A stretch of 64,000 nt of DNA, from NCBI RefSeq assembly GCF_905171765.1, contig NC_053391.1, positions 155,181,565 through 155,245,564 of the forward strand, in the 5' to 3' direction. Within the stretch, counting starts at the first letter, position 1. The number at the start of each line of letters is the position of its first letter. The notes below the pieces were generated by a model. It was not told the DNA's origin. It was given only the letters and a program-made list of their open reading frames with translations, and did not search any database. Shown here piece after piece: positions 55,601 through 64,000 of the stretch. Both the position numbers and the translations under genes were made by a program. This DNA comes from Bufo bufo. Lineage: Eukaryota; Chordata; Amphibia; Anura; Bufonidae.

Positions 55601-55880
55601 CAAAATACTGATAGAGGTGATTGATATACCAGCTATCAGCAAATTCTCATTAAGGGGTTCTATATATCTGTTTCCACAAAATACTGATAGAGGGGATTGA
55701 TATACCAGCTTCCACCAAATATTGATTGAGGCCTGCAAAGGAAAAGCTTCCATCAAATATTGATTAAGGGGTTTGATATACCAGCTCCCAGCAAATACTC
55801 ATTAAGGGGTTCTATATACCTGTTTCCACAAAATACTGATAGAGGGGATTGATATACCGGCTTCCACCAAATATTGATTG
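52690..55880 (-). repeat. 1086-bp third-order repeat (about three copies) in the 38-bp satellite
   Basis: GAAAAGCTTCCATCAAATAT recurs at about 53045, 53569, 54131, 54655, 55217 and 55741: steps of 524 and 562 bp alternate, so the true period is 1086 bp. The 524 and 562 halves differ by exactly one 38-bp monomer (the one with ATTAATTAAGGGG). Copies are almost identical; scattered differences include CCTATATACC versus CCAATATACC near 54350. Implies recent block amplification. Confidence 0.93.
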
Positions 55881-57760
55881 AGGCCTACGTAACACCAGCT
55901 TCCACCAAATATTGAATAGGGGTGTGATATACCAGCTTCCAGCAAATACTAATTAGGGGGTTCTAAATACCTGTTTCCACAAAATACTGATAAAGGGGAT
56001 TGAAATACCGGCTTCCACCAAATATTGATTGAGGCCTGCGATACACCTGCTTCCACCAAATATTGATTAGGGGTTTGATATACCAGCTTCCAGCAAATAC
56101 TCATTAAGAGGTTCTATATACCTGTTTCCAGAAAATACTGATAGAGGAGATTGATATACCTTCTTCCACCAAATATTGATTGAGGCCTATGATACACCAG
56201 CTTCCACCAAATATTGATTAGGGGTTTGATATACCAGCTTCCAGCAAATACTCATTAATGGTTTTATATACCTGTTTCCACCAAATACTGATAGAGGGTA
56301 TTGATATACCGGCTTCCACCGAATATAGATTCAGGCCTGCGATAGAAAAGCTTCCACCAAATATTGAATAAGGGTTTTGATATACCTGCTTCCACCAAAT
56401 ATTGATTGAGGCCTGCGATAGACAAGCTTCCACCAAATATTGATTAAGGGGTTTGATATACCAGCTACCAGCAAATACTCATTAAGTTGTCCTATATATC
56501 TTTTTCCACCAAATACTGATAGAGGGAATTGATATACCGGCTTCCACCGAATATAGATTCAGGCCTGCGATACACCGGCATCCACCAAATATTGATTAAG
56601 GGGGTTGATATACCCTCTTATAGAAAATATTCATTAAGGGGTTTATATTTTTTTTTTTCACAAAATACTGATAGAGATGATTTATATACCGGCTTCCACA
56701 AAATCTTGATTGAGGACTACGATACATTAGATTCCGCCAAATATTGGTTAAGGGGTTTTTATATACCGGCTTCCCACAAATATTAATTCAAGGGTTTTAA
56801 ATACCTGTTTCCACAAAATACTGATGGAGGGAATTGATATATTGGCTTCCATCAAATATTGATTGAGGCCTGCGATAGAAAAGCTTCAACCAAATATTAA
56901 GGGGTTTGATATACCAACTTCCAACAAATACTCATTAAGGGGTCCTATATACCTGTTTCAACAAAATACTGATAGAGGGGATTTATATACCGACATCCAC
57001 CAAATATTGAGGCCTGCGATACACCGTCTTCCACCAAATATTGAATAAGGGGTTTGATATACCAGTTTCCAGCAAATACTCATTAAGGGGTTTTATATAC
57101 CTGTTTACACCAAATACTGATAGAGGGAATTGATATACCGGCTTCCACCGAATATAGATTTAGGCCTGCGATTGAAAAGCTTCCACCAAATATTGAATAA
57201 GTGTTTTGATATACCTACTTCCACCAAATATTGATTGAGGCCTGCGATATACCTGCTTCCACCAAATATTGATTAAGGGGTTTGATACACCTGCTTCCAC
57301 CAAATATTGAATAAGGGCTTTGATATACCTACTTCCACCAAATATTGATTGAGGCCTGTGATAGACAAGCTGCCACCAAATATTGATTAAGGGGTTTGAT
57401 ATACCAGCTTGCAGCAAATATTTATTAAAGGGTTAATATACTTTTTCCCACAAAATACTGATAGAAGTCATTTATATACCGGCTTCCACCAAATCTTGAT
57501 TGAGGACTACGATACATTAGATTCCACCAAATATTGTTTATGGGGTTTTTATATACCGGCTTCCAGCAAATATTCATTAAAGGGTTCTGTATACCTGTTT
57601 CCACAAATACTGATGGAGAGGATTTATATACTGGCTTCCACCAAATATTGATTGAGGCCTGCAATAGAAATGCTTCCACCAAATATTGATTGAGGCCTGC
57701 GATAGAAATCCTCCCCCCATTATTGATTAAGGGGTTTGATATACATGCTACTATATAAAT

Positions 57761-58328
57761 ATAGATTTATGCCTGCGATTCACCGTCTTCCAATAAATAT
57801 TGATTAAGGGGGTTGATATACCAGCTTCCAGCAAATACTCATTAAAGGGTACTATATACCAGTTTCCACAAAATACTGATATAGGGAATTGATATTTCGG
57901 CTTTCACCAACTATAGATTGAGGCCTGTGATACACAGACTTCCACCAAATATTGATTAAGGGCTTTGATATACCTGCTACCAGCAAATACTCATTAAGGG
58001 GTTCTATATACCTGTTTCCACAAAATACTGATAGAGGGGATTATATAGATTTATGCCTGCGATTCACCGTCTTCCAATAAATATTGATTAAGGGGGTTGA
58101 TATACCAGCTTCCAGCAAATACTCATTAAAGGGTACTATATACCAGTTTCCACAAAATACTGATATAGGGAATTGATATTTCGGCTTTCACCAACTATAG
58201 ATTGAGGCCTGTGATACACAGACTTCCACCAAATATTGATTAAGGGCTTTGATATACCTGCTACCAGCAAATACTCATTAAGGGGTTCTATATACCTGTT
58301 TCCACAAAATACTGATAGAGGGGATTAT
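57761..58328. repeat. 284-bp exact tandem duplication at the edge of the satellite block
   Basis: ATAGATTTATGCCTGCGATT starts at 57761 and 58045; I see no difference across the two 284-bp copies by eye. The duplicated block is itself seven to eight satellite monomers. The second copy ends at the GC-rich module at 58329. Confidence 0.9.
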
Positions 58329-58440
58329 ATCGTAATGCAGGTTGGCCTGGCAGACGAGCGGCAGAGTGACTGACTGACCTGCGCCACTGTGCCTGCGCCG
58401 CCTGCTTAATTTATAAAGTAGGCCGGGCAGGCACGTGATT
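58329..58440. repeat. GC-rich module, copy 1 (pair with 60250-60362)
   Basis: CGTAATGCAGGTTGGCCTGG ... CTGTGCCTGCGCCGCCTGCT ... AGTAGGCCGGGCAGGCACGT, then satellite GATTAAGGGGTTTGATATATTGGCTTC. The same module with the same satellite on its right is at 60250. Absent from all other satellite cycles. Confidence 0.85.
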
Positions 58441-58855
58441 AAGGGGTTTGATATATTGGCTTCTAGCAATATTGATTGATACCAAATATTGATTGAGGAC
58501 TGTGATACACCAGCTTCCACCAAATATTGTTTAAGGGGTTTTTATATACCGGCTTATAGCAAATACTTAATAAGTATTTCTGTATACCTGTTTCCACAAA
58601 ATACTGATAAAGGGGATTGACATACCGGCTTCCACCAAATATTGATTGAGTCCTGCGATCGAAAAGCTTCCACCAAATATTTATTAAGGGGTTTGATATA
58701 CCAACTTCCAGCAAATACTCAGTAAGGGGTTCTATATACCTGTTTCCACAAAATGCTGATAGAGGGGATTGATATACCGGCTTCCTCCAAATATAGATTG
58801 AGGCCTGCGATTCACCGGCTTCCACCAAATATTGATTAAGGGGCTTGATATACCT
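58441..58855 (-). repeat. 38-bp satellite, reverse orientation, short block
   Basis: About 11 monomers in order, ending in TTGATATACCT (58845-58855), the left target duplicate of the next insertion. Confidence 0.88.
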
Positions 58856-59358
58856 AATATCACTGAAATAAACGTATATGCCTCCCACTATTACTACCAT
58901 TCACTTGAGGGATCCTGTGATTTAAACTAATCTTTATTGATTATACCTTAAAACAAAGGATTGAAAAAAAGAGAGAAAGAACCCCACAAACAAACACCCT
59001 CAAAGAATATAAACCTGCCTACTCCACTCAGTGACCAATATTAACGCGCATACTGGTCCGCTGTGTCGCTGTTAGACCCAGCTGCGCAGTTACAGTGGTG
59101 CAGAGTAATAAAAAAAAAAATCTATGGGTTCTGTGCACCCAAGGTAGGTATTCAGGGACAATGGAACTCACTACGTCCCTGCCACACTACTACAGGTGAT
59201 CCCCACCTAACTTAAGTTGATAAACATTTGCTCACATCAGAGAGTCTGCCATCAAATGTGCGTCCAACTGGATCGGACGCTTACAGGCAGTACTAAGATA
59301 TGAGCACGAATCAACTTGGAAAACTGACTAAATGTGTACCTCTCTTTTAAAGATGGGT
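58856..59358. mobile_element. 503-bp insertion with 11-bp TSD (probable retroposon)
   Basis: Flanked by TTGATATACCT (58845-58855 and 59359-59369). Begins AATATCACTGAAATAAACG, contains TAATCTTTATTGATTATACC, an A11 run near 59110 and GATCCCCACCTAACTTAAG; ends TTTAAAGATGGG. No ORF, no inverted ends. Long TSD suggests target-primed insertion. Family unknown. Confidence 0.65.
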
Positions 59359-59440
59359 TTGATATACCTGCTTCCATCAACTACTCATTAATGGTTTCTA
59401 TATACCTTTTTCCACAAAATACTAATAGAGGGAATTGATA
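59359..59440 (-). repeat. 38-bp satellite, two monomers between insertions
   Basis: TTGATATACCTGCTTCCATC ... CAAAATACTAATAGAGGGAA. Position and order fit the array on both sides. Confidence 0.85.
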
Positions 59441-60249
59441 TACACAGGGCTTTTTTTCTCAGAGAAAAGGTGGTGGAACTCACCCCCCCTCCCCTGGCCA
59501 CGCCCCTACCCACCCCTAGGACCGCCCCCTAAAACCGCCCCTTTAGAGAACAGGGGGGCTATAAAATTCCAGCCCATCAAAGAAATCCCCCAGATGGGTA
59601 TGGCACTGTTAATGGGGGATCTGGGGATGGCACTATTAATGGGGGATCTGGGGATGGCACTGTTATGGGGTGGAGGATCTGTGGATGGCACTGTTATGGG
59701 GGATCTGTGGATGGCATCCACAGATCCCCCATCCTATAACAGTGCCATCCACAGACCCCCCCATCCTATAACAGTGCCATCCACAGACCCTCCCACCCCA
59801 TAACAGTGCCATCCACAGACCCCCCCTTAACAGTGCCATCCACAGACCCCCCACCCCATAATAGTGACATCCACAGACCCCCCCACCCCATAAAGGTGCC
59901 ATCCACAGACCCCCCCCACCCCATAACAGTGCCATCCACAGACCCCCCCACCCCATAACAGTGCCATCCACAGACCCCCCCACCCCATAACAGTGCCATC
60001 CACAGACCCCCCCACCACATAACAGTGCCATCCACAGACCCCCCACCCCATAACAGTGCCATCCACAGACCCCCCCCACCCCATAACAGTGCCATCCACA
60101 GACCCCCCCACCCCTTAACAGTGTCATCCACAGACCCCCCATTGCCGCTCCAGTACAGTTATAAAATGTGTAATTCAATTAATAATGACTCATGCTGCCC
60201 CCTCTGTAGTATAACATTCAATATATCCTACTCACAGGGCTACTGTTAT
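59441..60249. mobile_element. Non-autonomous repeat insertion carrying a ~31-bp minisatellite
   Basis: Starts CACAGGGCTTTTTTTCTCAG and GGTGGTGGAACTCACC; an internal CACAGGGCTACTG lies near its right side (60233). The centre is a minisatellite. Boundaries on the right are uncertain because the GC-rich module at 60250 follows. No ORF. Confidence 0.6.
59590..60140. repeat. ~31-32-bp minisatellite, with an inversion near 59715
   Basis: Right part (59715-60140): about 14 copies of ATAACAGTGCCATCCACAGA followed by C-rich CCCCCCACCCC. Left part (59595-59715): the reverse-complement unit GGATGGCACTGTTATGGGGG, about four copies. The switch at GGATGGCATCCACAGATCC (59710) makes a hairpin-capable palindrome. 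Open frames rich in Gly/Trp/Val are artefacts. Confidence 0.92.
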
Positions 60250-60362
60250 ATCGTAATGCAGGTTGGCCGGGCAGACGAGCGGCAGAGTGACTGACTGACC
60301 TGTGCCACTGTGCCTGCGCCGCCTGCTTAATTTATAAAGTAGGCCGGGCAGGCAAGTGATTA
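60250..60362. repeat. GC-rich module, copy 2 (pair with 58329-58440)
   Basis: CGTAATGCAGGTTGGCCGGG ... CTGTGCCACTGTGCCTGCGC ... AGTAGGCCGGGCAGGCAAGT; followed by the same satellite join as copy 1. Differs by a few bases only. Confidence 0.85.
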
Positions 60363-60900
60363 AGGGGTTTGATATATTGGCTTCTAGCAAATACTCATTA
60401 AGGGGTCCTATATACCTGTTTACACAAAGTACTTATAGAGGGGATTGATATACCGTCTTCCACCAAATATTGATTGAGGCCTGCGATACAACAGCTTCCA
60501 CCAAATCTTGATTAAGTGGTTTGATATACCAGCGTCCAGCAAATAATTATTAAGGGCTTTTATATACCTGTTCCACAAAATAATGATAGAGGGGATTGTT
60601 ATACCGGCTTCCACAAATTATTGATTGAGGCCTGCAATACACCGGCTTCTACCAAATATTGATTAAAGGGTTCGATATACCGGCTTTCTTCCAAATACTC
60701 TTTAAGGTGTTATTTATTCCTGTTTCCACAAAGTTTTTATAGAGGGGATTGATATACCGGCTTCCACCAAATATTATTTGAGGCCTGCAATACATCAGCT
60801 TCCACCAAATATGGATTAATGGGTTTGATATACCGGCTTCCACCAAATATTGATTGAGGTCTACGATATACCTGCTTCCACAAATACTCCTCTTCTATAG
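60363..60900 (-). repeat. 38-bp satellite, reverse orientation, right edge
   Basis: About 14 increasingly irregular monomers (TTGATATATTGGCTTCTAGC to CTACGATATACCTGCTTCCA), running to within about 30 bp of the hAT-g transposase start. The array therefore touches a transposase 5' leader. Confidence 0.88.
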
Positions 60901-60927
60901 GGACTTTGTCACAGTGTCATTTTGAAA

Positions 60928-62368
60928 ATGACAGGCAGAGAAAGTGGCAGGCCATTCCGCATGGGCGGCTGGGGTCGAACAGGTGCACCAGTCCGGACCT
61001 TAATTGGGAAGACGGGGAAGGTGCGTGCGATTAGGTCAAAAGACGCACCACAGTTGGTTGAGTGGCTCACTCGACATTCCGCTTCTGCTCTCTCCTCATC
61101 CTCTGTATCTGCACCCTCCTCACTCTCTGCTTTGTGCACCCCCAAAGACACCACCACCACCATAGCCCCTCCACTCAAGTCAGAGGAATCAATTTCCCAT
61201 CCATTCCCAGACCTTACAGATGCGCAGCCATTCTTGGCATCGGATCAGGAAGAGGAGGTAGCAACGGCCGCCGCCCAGCGGTCTGACGACAGTACCCAGA
61301 TCAACACAAGGACGGAGGTGGTTCCCGCTGTTGCTACCTACTCCGAGATCTCTAATGTCAGTGGTGGTGAAGGTGACGACGATGATGTGTCGATGGATGT
61401 CATGTGCCCACAAGAGAGGAAGAGAAGGGGAGTTCACAGGGAGAGACAGAGCAGCAAATAGGGGGTTGCAAGAGGAGAAGCAGGCAGAACTCGCAGTGCA
61501 CAGGAGGCAAAAAGCAGACTGCAAATATATCTGGAGCGAGCCATCCACCATGCACGGTCACATCTGTTTGCTCCCAGGACGCCGGCACATTAGCTGCTGA
61601 CAATAGTGTTGCCATCTGCAGCATGTGCTGTCAACGCATAAGTCGTGGTTATCCCAAAACTCACCTAGGGACGACCACCTTAAGAAGGCACCTGGCCTCC
61701 CATCACAGAGCCCAGTTGGAGCAAAGTTGTCAGAACCCACAAAGTTACACACCTGGTGCTCCTCGTCCTGCCTCTTCTTCTTCTCCTCTCTCCTTCCATT
61801 TGTCCTCCACTCCACCTTCCACCGTGCCATTGTCGCTTTCATCTGGCACAAGGGAGGCTTTTGTGGCCCAAATGTTTGAGCGTAAAGAAATTATGATGCC
61901 GGATAATCCTCTTGCCCAACAGCTGACCGCTGGATTGTCGGAACTGTTTGCCCGCCAACTACTGCTATATAAACTGGTGGACTCAGAGACGTTTAGCCAT
62001 TGGCACACCGCAATGGAAGGTCTCCGGAAGGAAATATTTCTCCCAGAAGGGCATCTCAGAGCTATATGGCCATGATTAACAGCAAGTGAATGTATCTCTG
62101 GCACACAGTGTCGGTGCCAAGATACATCTGACCACAGACATGTGGTCTACCAAACACGGGCAAGGAAAGAACATAACCTTTACTGCCCACTGGGTGAACC
62201 TTCTGACGGCTGTCAAGCATGCAACCCGTGGCACCCGTCTGGATTTGGTGTTACTGCCACGGATTGCATGCAGGCCTGCATCTTCTTCTCCTCGTCCTAC
62301 TCCATCCTCCGTCTCCTCCTCGGCTGACTTCTCCTTTTCCACTGCTTCCTCCTCTTCCGCTGCAACCC
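60928..62368 (+). pseudogene. hAT-g transposase, N-terminal half, decayed
   Basis: ATG 60928 (MTGRESGRPFRMGGWGRTGA), then SKDAPQLVEWLTRHS (cf. PEQVQALVNWVADS of hAT-c), a Ser-rich stretch, acidic EGDDDDVSMDVMCPQERKRR; a shift near 61410-61450 moves to the frame with the BED finger (about 61600-61720: VAICSMCCQRISRGYP ... LRRHLASHH, Cys pair and His pair kept), then LAQQLTAGLSELFARQLLLY and LVDSETFSHWHTAMEGL. TGA near 62073 with a shift, then KIHLTTDMWSTKHGQGKNIT (catalytic-type Asp) and HWVNLLTAVKHA, into a Ser-rich linker cut by a solo LTR. Confidence 0.88.
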
Positions 62369-62373
62369 CCAAG

Positions 62374-63066
62374 TGTAACGGGGTTCCGAAGGTGCACTCG
62401 GTCTCCCATTGCCCGCAGAACTGTTGCTTAGCTTTGGGAATGAGGATCTGTGTTTGACCTCATTCCCAGGGCGGCTTTACTAGCTGGGTGGCTCCCTGCT
62501 CCTAGTCTGCCTTGAGCGCCGAGCTGATCACTCGATGCTCGACTGGTTGGTCTGTCGGTCATGTGACGCTGGCCACGTCACATGACCCTCACTCCCCACT
62601 ATAAATACAGGCAGCCTGCTGGCCACAGGTTGCCTGTTAATTTAGGTTCCATCTGTGATTTGGTCTTTCCTGGCCTACTTACCTCCTGCTGAATTCCTGA
62701 CGATCCTCTGCCTGCGCCTTGTGTACTTTGCTGCTCTCCTGGTATTTGACCCCGGCCTCCTCCTGACGATCCTCTGCTGACTCCTTTGGTACTTCACGTC
62801 TCTCCTGGTATTTATGACCCCGGCTTCTCCTGACAATTCTCTGCTTGCTCCATTTGTACTTTGTAGCTTTCCTGGTATTGACTCGGTCCGTTCACGTCCT
62901 GTTGTTTGTCTGTCTGTCATCCCTGCACTTATTCCAAGTTAGGGATTGCCGTCCAGTTGTCCCCTGTCATTAGGACTCGCGAGGCAAGTAGGCAGGGTCA
63001 GGGGTAAGGGTGGAGCGCAGTGGTCACTTGCCTCCTCCCTGTGTGTGTGTGTACGCGACCGTTACA
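62374..63066. mobile_element. Solo LTR (693 bp) with 5-bp TSD in hAT-g
   Basis: TGTAACGGGGTTCC at the left, GCGACCGTTACA at the right, flanked by CCAAG (62369-62373 and 63067-63071). Contains CTATAAATACAGGC (62600), a good TATA box. Different family from the solo LTR at 12618 by sequence. Confidence 0.85.
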
Positions 63067-63071
63067 CCAAG

Positions 63072-64000
63072 CTCCCAAGAATTTATTCGACCTGCCAGGT
63101 GTGACGTTGCCATGCTGTGCGGCGGCTGTTGTGCCTGGAAGCGAAGAGCCACACAGGTCCTGCAATGCTTTCAGTTCTGCGGTTACACGCCGATCAGTGG
63201 CTAACCCCGCTCAATTTCACAGTTGGTAAAGTGGTGTGCGACAACGGTGCCAATCTGCTAAGTGCGCTGAAACAGGGCATGCATGGCACACGTACGGTAC
63301 TTACCTTAGTCGTGCAGCAATTCGTTGCCAAATTCCCCAGGGTCCAGGACGTCTTGCGGCAGGCCAGGAAAATCTCTTTCCAGTTTAGAAGATCTTACAC
63401 GGCCATGGCTCGCCTTGTTGACATTCAGAGGTGACACCACCTGCCTGCCAGACGTCTGATTTGTGACAGCCCGAAGCGCTGGAACTCCACCTTGTATATG
63501 CTTGATAGGCTGCTCCAGCAGCAAAGTGCCGTTAATGACTCCCTGTACGAACTCTGCAGCAGGACAGGTACTGGGGATCTTGGTTTGTTTTCACTGTGCC
63601 AGTGGCTGCTCATGCACGACGCATGCAGACTTCTGTGGCCATTTGATGAGATAACCAAACTGGTCAGTTGCAGCCAGGGCACCATCAGTGATATCGTACC
63701 TTATGCCTTCTTTCTTGAGGGTGCATTGCGTCATGTCATTGATCAATCCGTCGAGAAGCAGGAGGGGGGCTACTCCATCTGAGACAAGTCAGCAGGAGTA
63801 TGAAGAGGAGTCAGAGGAGGATGGTGGCTGAGGGGAGGAGGAGGAGCAAGAAGAGCAGGCTTGAAACTTTTCGGGGATCCCTGGTGTTGTCCGTGGCTGG
63901 CTGGGGGGAGGAGACCAAAGACGACATTCTCCTGGACAATGAGCAGGATCCAGGGCTCTCCACTGCTTCCAATTTAGTACAAATGGGGGCCTTGATGCTC
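63072..64000 (+). pseudogene. hAT-g transposase, middle part, runs off the window
   Basis: After the LTR: FTVGKVVCDNGANLLSALKQ, VLTLVVQQFVAKFPRVQDVL, a stop at 63432, RRLICDSPKRWNSTLYMLDR (the hAT RWNST block), SLCQWLLMHDACRLLWPFDE, LVSCSQGTISDIVPYAFFLE, a stop at 63780, an acidic segment in a shifted frame (63790-63870) with stops, and finally STASNLVQMGALML at the edge, which precedes the LLDPRY block in hAT-f. The C-terminal dimerisation domain must lie beyond position 64000. Confidence 0.88.

Larger units (their letters stand above)
51828..58328 (-). repeat. 38-bp satellite, reverse orientation, main block (6.5 kb)
   Basis: Four monomer types of 38 bp cycle as a 152-bp higher-order unit: A ATATTGATTGAGGCCTGC..., B ATATTGATTAAGGGGTTTG..., C ATACTCATTAAGGGGTTC..., D ATACTGATAGAGGGGATTG.... 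All end TTCCA(C/G)CAA or TTCCACAAA. Deletions of one or a few monomers are common. Short minus-strand frames with IWWKLVYQS-type repeats come from the period and are not genes. Confidence 0.95.

Noticed and set aside
52692..55756. Repeated minus-strand ORFs starting MMEAFPLQ as a gene family
   Set aside because: They follow the 1086-bp satellite period exactly, with IWWK-type residues from the 38-bp monomer.
46985..60900. CRISPR-like array because of ~38-bp regular repeats
   Set aside because: No unique spacers; every position is a repeat monomer, and the context is a eukaryotic transposon cluster with no cas genes.
62600..62640. TATA box CTATAAATACAGGC as a host gene promoter
   Set aside because: It sits within a solo LTR with 5-bp TSD, so it is the LTR's own promoter.

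Overview
This window is non-genic eukaryotic DNA made almost entirely of transposable elements nested inside one another and of satellite-like tandem arrays. I see no host gene exon, tRNA, rRNA or prokaryotic operon. The mix of elements points to a large amphibian genome, most likely a frog or toad: L1/Tx1-type LINEs with a coiled-coil ORF1, several lineages of BED-finger hAT elements with 'GTTCGGGTTCG'-rich ends, Tc1-like elements with long inverted repeats, TAA/TTA-flanked MITEs starting GGCCTC, a TTAA-type terminus, and Ty3-like solo LTRs. This assignment is inference from element types.

Layout. 1-5448: L1/Tx1-type LINE (copy 1, minus strand, decayed, 3' end beyond the window) inserted in a 101-bp tandem array (5449-8095). 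That array lies behind the terminus of hAT-a (ends at 9024, minus strand), which itself sits in the 3' LTR of a non-autonomous LTR retrotransposon (9025-10638). 10639-12542: 5' part of a decayed transposase (hAT-b). 12543-24013: a full-span hAT (hAT-c) whose transposase can be followed from N terminus to C terminus but is broken by frameshifts and split by three insertions: a 5-bp-TSD solo LTR, a 1.7-kb hAT MITE carrying a minisatellite, and a 2.7-kb foldback palindrome. 24014-28380: MITEs, ~300-bp tandem units and a TTAA-type terminus. 28380-34724: hAT-d, a second near-complete decayed copy. 34725-35157: a third C-terminal fragment (hAT-e).

35158-60900 is built on a 38-bp monomer satellite organised in four-monomer 152-bp units and, at 52690-55880, in a 1086-bp third-order repeat. 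It is interrupted by LINE copy 2 (35210-43255, ORF1 intact, 13-bp TSD), by a Tc1-like transposon with an uninterrupted transposase inside that LINE (41245-42826), by two hAT termini pointing away from each other with a decayed transposase between them (44536-46984), by a second, dead Tc1-like element (47446-49069), by a 2-kb head-to-head palindromic insertion with a 15-bp TSD (49837-51812), and by two smaller insertions. 60928-64000 is a further decayed hAT transposase (hAT-g) carrying a solo LTR and running off the window.

Relations. The elements work only as layers of insertion: interrupted homologues inside the window let many boundaries and target-site duplications be read directly. The most unusual theme is that unrelated tandem arrays (101, 296, ~110, 93, ~92, ~185 and 38 bp) repeatedly occupy the UTR-like space between hAT termini and hAT transposase sequence, as if these transposons were sites where satellites are born.
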